Shown: piece after piece, positions 1-7,146 of the stretch
Numbering within the stretch: the first letter of the stretch is position 1
How the letters are laid out: every line of letters begins with the position of its first letter
Assembly: GCF_039645565.1 (NCBI RefSeq)
Contig: NZ_CP147914.1
Span: 1,919,573-1,983,572 of the forward strand
From: Sulfurimonas sp. HSL1-2
GTDB lineage: Bacteria > Campylobacterota > Campylobacteria > Campylobacterales > Sulfurimonadaceae
Direction: 5' to 3'
Length of the DNA: 64,000 nucleotides
Notes under the pieces: model-generated
The model's database searches: none
Told to the model about the DNA's origin: nothing
What the model saw: the letters and a program-made list of their open reading frames with translations, nothing else
Made by a program: the position numbers and the translations under genes

Positions 1-701
1 CCCTCTTTCGCCCTCCCCTTGATGGTCCCTTTGAAGACCCCCTCTTCGCTGATGGCCGCCGCCAGGTGATTGAAAAAGCTCCCCGGCATTTCAGGGTCGT
101 AAAGCATGGTATGGGAGCTGCCGACAAGCTCTTCCTGGCTGTAGCCGCAGACGCGTGTCAGTTTCTCATTGGCATAGGTAATGATGCCCTGCGCATCCGT
201 TTTGGCGACGATGGCGCTTTCGTCGATGGCCCGGCGATACTCTTCAAGCAGTTTGACGTTGCGCTCGATCTCCCGCTCTTTCTGGTAGATCGTCTCGGTA
301 TAGCGTTTGAGCACCCCGGAGAAGTTGAGGTCGAAGACGTAGCTGATCTCGTCGTAGACCTCCTGCGAATTGACGCCGATCTCGTAGGAGACATCCACCA
401 TTGCACGGCGGAAGTGGCTGCAGAGCATAAAAAGTTCGTCGGAGGTGACTTCGTGGTCTTTGAGGTATTCGAGCAGTTCCGCCATGACCGGGCAGTCGCC
501 GATCTGCATCTCACCGCGGATGACCATCTCGAAATAGTCGTAGACCCCCGAGGCGTACTGGCGGATAAAAAAGTCGGTTTCGATCCCGTGGCGCCGCAGC
601 ACCGACCCGGCCGCCTCGTAGGAGACCCAGCGCTGCAGAATGGTCGCCTTGGCCTCCTTGAAACGGTCAATAACCCGTTGAAGCTGCGGAACGGACGGCA
701 T
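1..701 (-). CDS. PAS-domain sensor protein, 3' part cut by window edge
   Basis: Reading leftward from an ATG at 701 gives an open frame of at least 233 codons that runs off the window. A good ribosome site (CAGGAG, 6-7 bases upstream) fixes the start. Residues 1 to about 150 form an all-helical region without a membrane segment. From about residue 158 there is a PAS fold: AIVAKTDAQGIITYANEKL followed by VCGYSQEELVG. This is the usual layout of a soluble PAS/S-box sensor with an N-terminal helical sensing or dimerisation domain. The output module (histidine kinase, GGDEF or methyl-accepting) lies outside the window, so the class cannot be decided. It follows the deformylase-like gene on the same strand with a 64-base AT-rich gap, so it may have its own promoter. 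Confidence 0.75.
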   Translation of the reverse strand, partial: MPSVPQLQRVIDRFKEAKATILQRWVSYEAAGSVLRRHGIETDFFIRQYASGVYDYFEMVIRGEMQIGDCPVMAELLEYLKDHEVTSDELFMLCSHFRRAMVDVSYEIGVNSQEVYDEISYVFDLNFSGVLKRYTETIYQKEREIERNVKLLEEYRRAIDESAIVAKTDAQGIITYANEKLTRVCGYSQEELVGSSHTMLYDPEMPGSFFNHLAAAISEEGVFKGTIKGRAKE

Positions 702-765
702 GCGCTTCTCCTGCGATATTCAAATTAAAAAAATTGATTTTAGCACATCGTGGGAAACGGTTGGA

Positions 766-1590
766 TCAGGGGGCCACCCAGGCAACGACGCCGAGGCCGA
801 GCAGCGCCAGCTGCCCCAGGGCGATCGCGGAGGTCCCGATGATGTTGCCCGTCTGGCAGCTGGTACACTGCTTGTACTTTTTCGCCTCGTACTCGGCATA
901 GAAAAAGTAGGCGATGATCAGCACGAAAATGAGGGCCAGAGCCCCAAGGTCCGCGAGGGCAACGCTCCGCACTGTCGTTTCTTCGAGCATGAAAGGTGCA
1001 AGGAAACTGAGCAGGACGCCCAGCATCACCAGACGGTAGGCCTTCTTGATATAGTCGCGTACGAAGACCGTCGGACAGCTGCCGCTCTTTTCGCCGGGCA
1101 TCCGGCTCTCTTTGACGAGGCCGTGTTCGAGGTAGGCGTCGATCTGCGCCTTGACCGCGCGCGGGACCCGGTCGACGAAAGTACTGCCGAAAGCGTAGTC
1201 GAGCTGGTGCTGGAAGGTGCGCGCCAGCGCCCCCTCCACGTCGCGCGAATGCATCTGCCCCGTTTCATCTTCGTAGATGACCGTCAGGGAGGTGTAGCGC
1301 TCCACTTCCGCCGTAAAGTCGTAATAGGTCGAACGTTCCACCGCAGCCGCCCTGCCCTGCTCTTTGAGGAAGCGGGCGTTGATGTAGGGGGTGTATTTCC
1401 CCTCCTCTTTAAGGACGATGACGTTGTACTGGATGCCGATCTGGATCGCAGAGAGCGCGTCGAGGCCGTTGGCCTCCATCGTGTCGGTCATATCTGCGAT
1501 AATGTCTTTGAGGGTCTCATTGAAAAAACGGACATTACCGGAAATAAGACGTATGCGCGGGTCGGGGTATTTAAGCAGTGGCTGGATCAT
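766..1590 (-). CDS. Membrane-anchored peptide deformylase-like protein, active site degenerate
   Basis: 274 residues. Residues 1-150 follow the peptide deformylase fold (opening QPLLKYPDPRIR, then ANGLDALSAIQIG, QHQLDYAFG and FVDRV). Family deformylases carry G-L-A-A-P-Q, E-G-C-L-S and H-E-x-x-H. Here Gln50 is kept, but no Cys occurs before residue 172 (the metal Cys is lost), and HExxH reads H128-Q129-L-D-Y132, so the catalytic Glu and one metal His are gone. Residues from about 185 to 274 add a hydrophobic tail with two or three membrane segments and a CTSC pair (242-245). True deformylases are soluble, so this is probably a pseudo-enzyme at the membrane. It lies 52 bases after the microprotein gene. 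There is no clear ribosome site and a hairpin lies in between, so membership of the SQR operon is uncertain. Confidence 0.75.
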   Translation of the reverse strand: MIQPLLKYPDPRIRLISGNVRFFNETLKDIIADMTDTMEANGLDALSAIQIGIQYNVIVLKEEGKYTPYINARFLKEQGRAAAVERSTYYDFTAEVERYTSLTVIYEDETGQMHSRDVEGALARTFQHQLDYAFGSTFVDRVPRAVKAQIDAYLEHGLVKESRMPGEKSGSCPTVFVRDYIKKAYRLVMLGVLLSFLAPFMLEETTVRSVALADLGALALIFVLIIAYFFYAEYEAKKYKQCTSCQTGNIIGTSAIALGQLALLGLGVVAWVAP

Positions 1591-1621
1591 TGATGGATTC
1601 TTTAAAGGAGGTCAATTCGTA

Positions 1622-1637
1622 ACGGCCCGGAGGCCGT
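1622..1637 (-). other. Hairpin with UNCG-type tetraloop after the microprotein gene
   Basis: On the minus strand ACGGCC-TCCG-GGCCGT forms a 6-bp stem closed by C(UCCG)G, a stable tetraloop class. It lies a few bases after the stop of the 54-codon gene. No T tract follows, so it is either a weak terminator or a 3' end/processing structure. Confidence 0.5.
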
Positions 1638-1642
1638 GAAGG

Positions 1643-1807
1643 TTATCCGTGGCTTTTACGGACGACGATGATCATCTTGATGTTGATGATCACAAAACGG
1701 ATGAACTGCCAGATTTTACACGTACGCATCATCCGGGCAAAACGGCCCGGGATCATCGAGGTGTTAAACTTGTCATTCAGTGCGAAATTCACTTCTTCTT
1801 GTCTCAT
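1643..1807 (-). CDS. 54-residue basic microprotein downstream of SQR
   Basis: A short frame begins 17 bases after the SQR stop and has one of the best ribosome sites in the window (AGGAGGAGATAAAT then ATG). The product begins MRQEEVNFALNDKFNTSMIP, then has an Arg/Lys-rich stretch, and ends with a hydrophobic, amphipathic helix (about residues 34-50, FIRFVIINIKMIIVV) and RKSHG. It has one Cys (30) and no recognised domain. Positive charge next to a hydrophobic helix suggests a peripheral or single-span membrane peptide. Co-transcription with SQR is inferred from spacing and the strong ribosome site. Function unknown. It could be a small SQR accessory or anchor, or simply a hitch-hiking small gene. 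Confidence 0.65.
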   Translation of the reverse strand: MRQEEVNFALNDKFNTSMIPGRFARMMRTCKIWQFIRFVIINIKMIIVVRKSHG

Positions 1808-1824
1808 ATTTATCTCCTCCTTTC

Positions 1825-3294
1825 TTATTCCGGAATCAGCGTCCAGCCCGGCTTGAGCTTCGCTTTGTAGATAAAGAGGTAGTGCAGGATGTGCTTGATC
1901 CAGTGTCCTGCCAGACCGATCTCACCGAAGGTGTAGTCCGTATCGCGGCCCGTACCCGGGTATTTGTCGAAGTCCGGAACAACCGGGTAAACCGTCATCG
2001 CGGCCGCCTGACCGTCGAGCCAGCCTTTACCGGCGGAGGCGACACAGGCCGCACCCATCTCTGCCATGGAAGCTTCATGCAGGTGTGCATTCTCGCCGTT
2101 CTTGATCAGGTCAACAACAGAGTGCGCAACAGCCTTGCCCATGATACCTGAAGGCATACCTGTCCGCGGCGGTGTCGGGTTGATCACCGTGCCGTTGGGC
2201 GATTTCATCGGTTTGGAGATGATATGCGGCGGTGCGAACGCGATACCTGCGGCGAACATGTTCTTGTACGTCGGGTTCTGGTAGGTACGCGGCCAGTCGC
2301 TCGCTTTCCACTCTTCGTACGGCTTCGGCGTGTAATCCGCGTCGACTTTCATAAAGCCGTTCGGTGCGAAGACCGTATCGGTGATCTCTTCGCCCGCTTT
2401 GTTGTAGGCTTTGAGACCGACACCTGCAAACGGCGGGATCAGCATCGCGAAGTCGAAATTCTCTTCGCCGGTGGAACCGTCAAGCAGTTCGTAACCGACT
2501 TTGCCTTTTTCAACGTTGTTGACGTGTGCACCGATCACGTAATCGACGCCGCGCTCGGCAAAGAGGGACTCGGTAAAGATACGGGAGCTGACGACGTAGC
2601 CGCCGACTTTCATATGCAGACCGCCCATACCGAAGTCACCCAGGAAGGATTCGTTGGAGATCCACTTGATCTCGACATTGTCGCGGATGCCCGCTTTGCG
2701 CGCTTCGTGTTCGATGTTGAAGATGTACTCGAACGCCGCACCCTGGCAGGTACACATACCGTGGCCGGTCCCGACGAGGATCTTCTGCTTTTCACCCGCT
2801 TTCGCTTTTTCGAAGACCTTGTTCAGCTCTTCGCTCGCATGGACGGCGTGGTCGGCGGTACAGACGGAAACGGTATGCGTACCGATCTCGCTGCCTTCGC
2901 CAAGCCCCGGAGTCGCACCGAAGTTCAGTTTCGGACCCGTGGCGTTGATCAGATAGTCAAAAGTGACATCTTCATTCTCACCGGCTTTGTCCTGCGCCGT
3001 GTATTCGATCGTCACGAACGGCTTGTCGGAATTCGCATCCCCCTCCGGATTGATCGAAACCGCTTTCGCCTGTTTATAGGTAATACCCGCTTTCGCGTAA
3101 ACCGGTGCCAGATCGAAAGTGACATCTTCTTTTGTCATTTCGCCGACGCCGACCCAGATGTTCGACGGAATCCAGTTCCACTTTGAATTCGGTGTCACTA
3201 CGACGACTTCATGCTCTTTACCCAGCCACTTTGCGGCGAATGTTGCCGCCGTATGACCGGCAACACCGCCGCCGAGTACGACTAATCTTGCCAT
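1825..3294 (-). CDS. sqr: Sulfide:quinone oxidoreductase (FAD-dependent)
   Basis: 489 residues. It oxidises sulfide to sulfur or polysulfide and passes electrons to the quinone pool, as a monotopic membrane flavoprotein. The N-terminus is a Rossmann FAD site (VVLGGGVAGH, residues 5-14). Candidate redox cysteines are C145, the C181-T-C183 pair and C417. A conserved-looking TPPRTGMPSG segment (374-383) precedes an amphipathic C-terminal region (GHWIKHILHYLFIY) that fits membrane attachment. No signal peptide, unlike the second SQR at 5456. The start at 3294 is chosen because AAGGAGTAAGC lies just upstream; an in-frame start 7 codons earlier lacks a ribosome site. It heads a leftward unit with the microprotein. 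I judge it one of the longer SQR types (III, IV or VI) but cannot fix which. Confidence 0.88.
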   Translation of the reverse strand: MARLVVLGGGVAGHTAATFAAKWLGKEHEVVVVTPNSKWNWIPSNIWVGVGEMTKEDVTFDLAPVYAKAGITYKQAKAVSINPEGDANSDKPFVTIEYTAQDKAGENEDVTFDYLINATGPKLNFGATPGLGEGSEIGTHTVSVCTADHAVHASEELNKVFEKAKAGEKQKILVGTGHGMCTCQGAAFEYIFNIEHEARKAGIRDNVEIKWISNESFLGDFGMGGLHMKVGGYVVSSRIFTESLFAERGVDYVIGAHVNNVEKGKVGYELLDGSTGEENFDFAMLIPPFAGVGLKAYNKAGEEITDTVFAPNGFMKVDADYTPKPYEEWKASDWPRTYQNPTYKNMFAAGIAFAPPHIISKPMKSPNGTVINPTPPRTGMPSGIMGKAVAHSVVDLIKNGENAHLHEASMAEMGAACVASAGKGWLDGQAAAMTVYPVVPDFDKYPGTGRDTDYTFGEIGLAGHWIKHILHYLFIYKAKLKPGWTLIPE

Positions 3295-3398
3295 GCTTAC
3301 TCCTTCTCTTATCATCGCATAAACTCACGAAGATTTTAGTGCAAAAAAATACATTCATAACAATTCTACGACCCTGGAGTCACAAAATTATCACTTTG

Positions 3399-3418
3399 AT
3401 AAGTTCTGCTTAACTTAT
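3399..3418. promoter_or_regulatory. Perfect dyad between divergent sulfide genes
   Basis: ATAAGTT-N6-AACTTAT is a perfect 7+7 inverted repeat in the AT-rich 281-base gap between SQR (leftward) and the exported Cys protein (rightward). Size and symmetry suit a dimeric regulator controlling one or both arms. No T tract follows on either side. Which regulator binds is unknown. Confidence 0.45.
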
Positions 3419-3493
3419 TCTCCAACATGTTTCATAAATTTACATTTAATCTTTAAGGAAAATGACGAAGAAATTACTAAAATAACCATTGAT

Positions 3494-3499
3494 TATAAT
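3494..3499 (+). promoter_or_regulatory. -10 box for the rightward sulfide arm
   Basis: A consensus TATAAT lies within very AT-rich sequence, which predicts a leader of about 70 bases before the ATG at 3576. No convincing -35 is visible, which is usual for vegetative promoters in this phylum. Confidence 0.45.
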
Positions 3500-3575
3500 T
3501 ATTCTAATTTTATCTTATTTTAATTTTGACGTTAGTACTATTCATTTTCATCAATTTCATCGTCAAAGGACAAAA

Positions 3576-3911
3576 ATGACAACTTTCGGAAAACTCACAA
3601 CCTCCGCACTGCTGGGCCTTGGGCTCCTCACAAGCTCCCTCTACGCCGATGCCGACAAAGGTCAGCGCCTCTATCAGAAGAAGCTCAAAACGACCTGCGG
3701 GATGACCGGTGCCGTCTTCGCGGCGAAACATACGCAGATGGAGTGGGAAGAAGCCAAAGAGAGCGGCACCCTCGCCGAAATGATGACCGAGGCGTGTCCC
3801 GAAGGCAAAAGCTTCTTTGAAAGCGACAAGTTCAAAAGCAAATTTGAAGAGCACCTTTACGACTTCGTCCACGACTTCGCCAGCGACAGCGGAAACATCC
3901 CTTCTTGCTGA
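3576..3911 (+). CDS. Small exported Cys protein, cytochrome-c-like but without haem motif
   Basis: 111 residues. A Sec signal peptide (hydrophobic ALLGLGLLTSS, cleavage near LYA/DAD) is followed by DKGQRLYQKKLKTTCGM. That looks like the start of a class I cytochrome c, but CxxCH is absent. Instead there is a single Cys after KKLKTT, GAVFAAKH, another Cys in TEACPEG, and a C-terminal Cys after ASDSGNIP. So three Cys and a conserved-looking His remain in the periplasm. I recall similar short proteins annotated as cytochrome C in sulfur-oxidising Campylobacterota. Start at 3576 (AAAGGACAAAA before ATG). A hairpin follows, so it is at least partly a separate transcript from the porin. A role as a sulfur-chain carrier or thiol protein is inference. 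Confidence 0.7.
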   Translation: MTTFGKLTTSALLGLGLLTSSLYADADKGQRLYQKKLKTTCGMTGAVFAAKHTQMEWEEAKESGTLAEMMTEACPEGKSFFESDKFKSKFEEHLYDFVHDFASDSGNIPSC

Positions 3912-3932
3912 CCGCATCACAACTTCACTAGG

Positions 3933-3954
3933 GGGGCCACGCCTTTTCGGCCCC
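3933..3954 (+). terminator. Probable terminator or attenuator before the porin
   Basis: GGGGCC and GGCCCC form a 6-bp GC stem around a 10-base loop, followed by GCTTCTTT. The T-rich tail is imperfect, so partial read-through into the porin is likely. Confidence 0.5.
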
Positions 3955-3994
3955 GCTTCTTTACAACCGATTCCCCTTACCCTAAAGGATTATT

Positions 3995-5392
3995 ATGCGA
4001 AAAACCCTCCTTTCGACTGCCGTGTTGAGTCTGTTCGCCGGCGCGCTTGCCGCCGACGATGCATCGATGCAGGCGGAGATCGACGCGCTGATGCAAAAAG
4101 TGCAGAAACTCGAACAACAGCAGAAGCGCACCAACAAGAAACTGAGCCAGGTCAATGCGCAGAGCGCCAACGACAACGTCAAGTTCGGGCTCGACTTCAG
4201 AAATGCCGTCGATGTCATCGATTACCGGAACAATGACGCCGACACCTATGCGACCAACCCTTCGCTGCTCACCAGCCGCCTCTACCTGACCATGGGTGCG
4301 GCACCGACGGAGGGTCTGACCTTCCAGGGCAAACTCGCCGTCTACTCCACCTGGGGCAGCCACCTTTACGTGACCGACCCCGCACTCAAAGACTGGGCGG
4401 CCAGTTCCAAGGCCTCCGACACCGTCATGCGCATCAAGGAGGCCTATTTCGTCTACTCCGACGAACTCGGCGGACAGCCGGTCAGCGTCTCGGTCGGCCG
4501 GCGCCCCTCCACCAACGGGTTCCTCGCCAACTACCGGGAAAACGAAACCGACCCCGGCTCCCCCCTCGCACACATCACCAATATGGAAGTCAACGGCGCC
4601 ATGGTCCGTCTCGACTGGAGCCGCTTCCTGGACGGTGCCTATACCAAGTTCGTGTGCGGCCGCGCTCACAGCGGGGAGATGCAGGACGTCTACGGCGACG
4701 TCTCGGGTGCACGCATGCCCTACGCTCTGAGCGGCGGTGACGTCAATACGACGCTCGAAGACACCAGCGTCGACTTCTTTGTCATGCCGGGGAACGCCTA
4801 TGATGACGGGCAGTACCAGGTGATGTACCAGTGGGCGCATATCTTCAACACCAAAGGGATGAAACTCGACGGGAACATCCCCAAAGCGGCATCCGGGTCA
4901 GCCGACCTCTTCTCCGTCGGTCTGAAAGTAAGCGGGATCGGCGAGGAGATCAGCGATTTCCTGGATGAGACGACCCTCTTCGTCTCCGGTGCCTATACGC
5001 ACTACGACGCCAAAAACGGTTACACGCTCCTCGGTTCCGCCGACGGCGGGAGCCGCAGCGGCAGCTCCGTCTGGGCCGGGATCATTATCCCGGATATGCT
5101 CACCGACAGCGGCAGACTCGGCTTTGAGTATAACCACGGTTCAAAATACTGGACGCCGATGAACTGGGCGGAAGATACGGCAATAGGTTCCAAGCTCGCC
5201 GTACGCGGGAACGCCTATGAAGCGTACTGGAACTTCGACCTCTTCGGCGTCAAATACCTGCCGTCGCAGATCCGCTACACCTACGTCCAGCACGACTATA
5301 CCCCCAACATCAACTGTGCCGGCTGGGTGGCCCCTGTGAAAACGGACATCACGGCGACCGACCTTCGGCTGGCCGTCACGTACCGATACTGA
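3995..5392 (+). CDS. Outer-membrane porin, DUF3373-like
   Basis: 465 residues. Signal peptide (LLSTAVLSLFAGALA, cleavage before ADDA), then a short coiled coil (EIDALMQKVQKLEQQQKR, residues about 28-45) that usually trimerises or binds the cell wall. The rest is alternating beta strands that end in Tyr (VTYRY), as expected for an outer-membrane barrel. Family resemblance is to the DUF3373 porins common in sulfur-oxidising Campylobacterota. The start has AAAGGATTATT before ATG. It sits between an exported Cys protein and the Tat-exported SQR, so a job in letting sulfur compounds in or out is plausible, but the substrate cannot be read from sequence. Confidence 0.75.
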   Translation: MRKTLLSTAVLSLFAGALAADDASMQAEIDALMQKVQKLEQQQKRTNKKLSQVNAQSANDNVKFGLDFRNAVDVIDYRNNDADTYATNPSLLTSRLYLTMGAAPTEGLTFQGKLAVYSTWGSHLYVTDPALKDWAASSKASDTVMRIKEAYFVYSDELGGQPVSVSVGRRPSTNGFLANYRENETDPGSPLAHITNMEVNGAMVRLDWSRFLDGAYTKFVCGRAHSGEMQDVYGDVSGARMPYALSGGDVNTTLEDTSVDFFVMPGNAYDDGQYQVMYQWAHIFNTKGMKLDGNIPKAASGSADLFSVGLKVSGIGEEISDFLDETTLFVSGAYTHYDAKNGYTLLGSADGGSRSGSSVWAGIIIPDMLTDSGRLGFEYNHGSKYWTPMNWAEDTAIGSKLAVRGNAYEAYWNFDLFGVKYLPSQIRYTYVQHDYTPNINCAGWVAPVKTDITATDLRLAVTYRY

Positions 5393-5455
5393 CGATACCG
5401 TCAAAACGACCTCCCTGCCGTTTCGCACGGTACGGGAACCTAAGGAGTGGAATAA

Positions 5456-6898
5456 ATGCATATGAAAAAACGATTTGAATCCCCGGAGACACAAACGCCT
5501 TCGGTCAACCTCTCGCGCCGCGAGGCGCTCAAACTGATGGGGATCTCCCCCATTGCCGCCGGAGTCCTTGCCGGCAGCGGCAGCAGCAGCTTCACCGAAG
5601 CCCGGGCCTCGGAGGCCAAGGGCAAGATCGTCATCGTCGGCGGGGGTGCGGGCGGTATCATGGCGATGGCGCGCCTGCACCGCGCCCTCTCCGATCCGGA
5701 CATTACCCTGATCGCCCCGAACGAAAAGCACCTCTACCAGCCCGGGCAGGTCTTTATGGCCGCGGGCGAATACACCTTCGATGACATCGTCAAAGAGAAC
5801 CGGGAGTTTATCCCCGAAGACGTCAACTGGATCAAGGACGAGGTCAAGACTTTCGACCCGGACAACAACAGGGTCATTACCCGCGCCGGCGAGGAGGTTG
5901 CCTACGACTACCTTGTCGTTGCAACGGGCCTGCAGTACCATTACGAATGGATCGAGGGACTGAGTGCCGACATGATCGGCCAAAACGGCATCTCCAGCGT
6001 CTACCTGAACGACCCCGAAAAGGGGACGGCCGACGGCGGCTCCATCACCTGGGAGTGGTTCAACGATCTCAAATCCGCGGCGAAAACAGGGAATCCGAAG
6101 GTCATCTGTACCCAGCCGGGGACACCGATCAAATGCGGCGGTGCCCCGCAGAAGATCCTCTACCTCAGCGACGACTTCCTCAAACGCGACGGTCTCAGCG
6201 CGGAGTTCACCTTCGCGACGACGAGCGGCAGCCTCTTCGGCGTACCGGAAGTGAACAAGACCCTCGTCGAAGAGGTGCAGCCGCGCTACGGCAACATCAC
6301 CAACAAGTTCGGCCACAACCTCGTCGCCGTCGATGCGGCGAAGAAAATCGCGACCTTCGAACACAAGTACGAAGTCCAGGGCGACTACGACGAGGACCTC
6401 GAAGAGTACGATATGATCACCAAGGTCGACCGCGTGGAGATGCCGTACGACTTCCTCCATGTCGTCCCGCCGATGAGCGCGCCGGACGCCGTCGCCTCCT
6501 CGCCGCTGGGGTGGCAGAAGGGCTCCGCCAAAGGGTGGCTCGAAGTGGACCGCTACACCCTGCAGCATCTGCGCTACCCCAATGTCTTCGGTATCGGGGA
6601 CGTCTGCGGGATCCCGCTGGGCAAAACGGGGGGAAGTGCCCGCCACCACGGACCGATCATGGTCGCCAACCTGCTGGCGCAGATGGAAGGCAAGGCATTG
6701 AAGGAGAAGTTCGACGGTTATACCGTCTGTCCCCTCAAAACGCAGTATGGTAAAATCATCCTGGCCGAGTTCGACTACGACGGTGCCGCGCCCTCCTTCC
6801 CGCTCGCCGTCGGCGAAGCGCGCTGGGCGTGGTGGGCCTTTGACCTGTACATGCTCAAACCGATGTACTGGTACCTGATGATGCGGGGGTTGATGTAG
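5456..6898 (+). CDS. sqr: Tat-exported sulfide:quinone reductase / flavocytochrome-c-like flavoprotein
   Basis: 480 residues. A twin-arginine signal is clear (L-S-R-R-E-A-L-K-L-M-G, residues 19-29, then a hydrophobic stretch to about 40), so the folded flavoprotein is exported. The FAD site is IVGGGAGG (60-67). Cysteines: C218, C227 (in IKCGGAPQK), C384 (GDVCGIPLGKTGG) and C425. C227 and C384 match positions used for sulfide chemistry in this family. The C-terminus is aromatic and amphipathic (RWAWWAFDLYMLKPMYWYL), as in membrane-associated SQR. It differs strongly from the SQR at 1825, so the two are separate types, not recent duplicates. The start has AAGGAGTGGAATAA before ATG; a second ATG lies two codons on. 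Flavocytochrome c sulfide dehydrogenase subunit is the alternative; no cytochrome partner is adjacent. Confidence 0.85.
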   Translation: MHMKKRFESPETQTPSVNLSRREALKLMGISPIAAGVLAGSGSSSFTEARASEAKGKIVIVGGGAGGIMAMARLHRALSDPDITLIAPNEKHLYQPGQVFMAAGEYTFDDIVKENREFIPEDVNWIKDEVKTFDPDNNRVITRAGEEVAYDYLVVATGLQYHYEWIEGLSADMIGQNGISSVYLNDPEKGTADGGSITWEWFNDLKSAAKTGNPKVICTQPGTPIKCGGAPQKILYLSDDFLKRDGLSAEFTFATTSGSLFGVPEVNKTLVEEVQPRYGNITNKFGHNLVAVDAAKKIATFEHKYEVQGDYDEDLEEYDMITKVDRVEMPYDFLHVVPPMSAPDAVASSPLGWQKGSAKGWLEVDRYTLQHLRYPNVFGIGDVCGIPLGKTGGSARHHGPIMVANLLAQMEGKALKEKFDGYTVCPLKTQYGKIILAEFDYDGAAPSFPLAVGEARWAWWAFDLYMLKPMYWYLMMRGLM

Positions 6899-6901
6899 AA
6901 A

Positions 6902-7135
6902 ATGCGGAAATACGTGATAAAAGAGGGGGTGATCTTCCTGCTTCTTCTGATCACACTGTCACTGCTGCTGCACCCGGACCTGCTGGGCGATCCGGCTTCG
7001 CGCCTGTCGCAGATGCTGGGAAGGGAGAATTACTTTCACCCCCTCCTCTACACGCTGCCGGTCTATCTGACCGTGCTCCTTTTCCGCGGCATCATGCGCC
7101 TCTTCCGGCACCTCATCCGCCGGAACGAAGCGTAG
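6902..7135 (+). CDS. 77-residue two-helix membrane protein after the exported SQR
   Basis: Starts 3 bases after the SQR stop, so it is almost certainly translated from the same message. Two hydrophobic helices (about residues 10-27, IFLLLLITLSLLLH, and 49-66, LYTLPVYLTVLLFRG) are joined by a polar loop, and an Arg-rich C-terminus (RLFRHLIRRNEA) would stay in the cytoplasm. No known domain. The pairing suggests a membrane docking or quinone-side partner for the periplasmic SQR; that is inference. A convergent pepN lies 11 bases beyond. Confidence 0.65.
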   Translation: MRKYVIKEGVIFLLLLITLSLLLHPDLLGDPASRLSQMLGRENYFHPLLYTLPVYLTVLLFRGIMRLFRHLIRRNEA

Positions 7136-7146
7136 GACGGCTGCGC

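Noticed and set aside
1591-1642. AAAGGAGGT on the plus strand near 1600, a perfect ribosome-site sequence
   Set aside because: No start codon at usable distance, and a TAA follows within a few bases.
3576-3911. Functional c-type cytochrome
   Set aside because: No CxxCH haem motif in any part of the protein.
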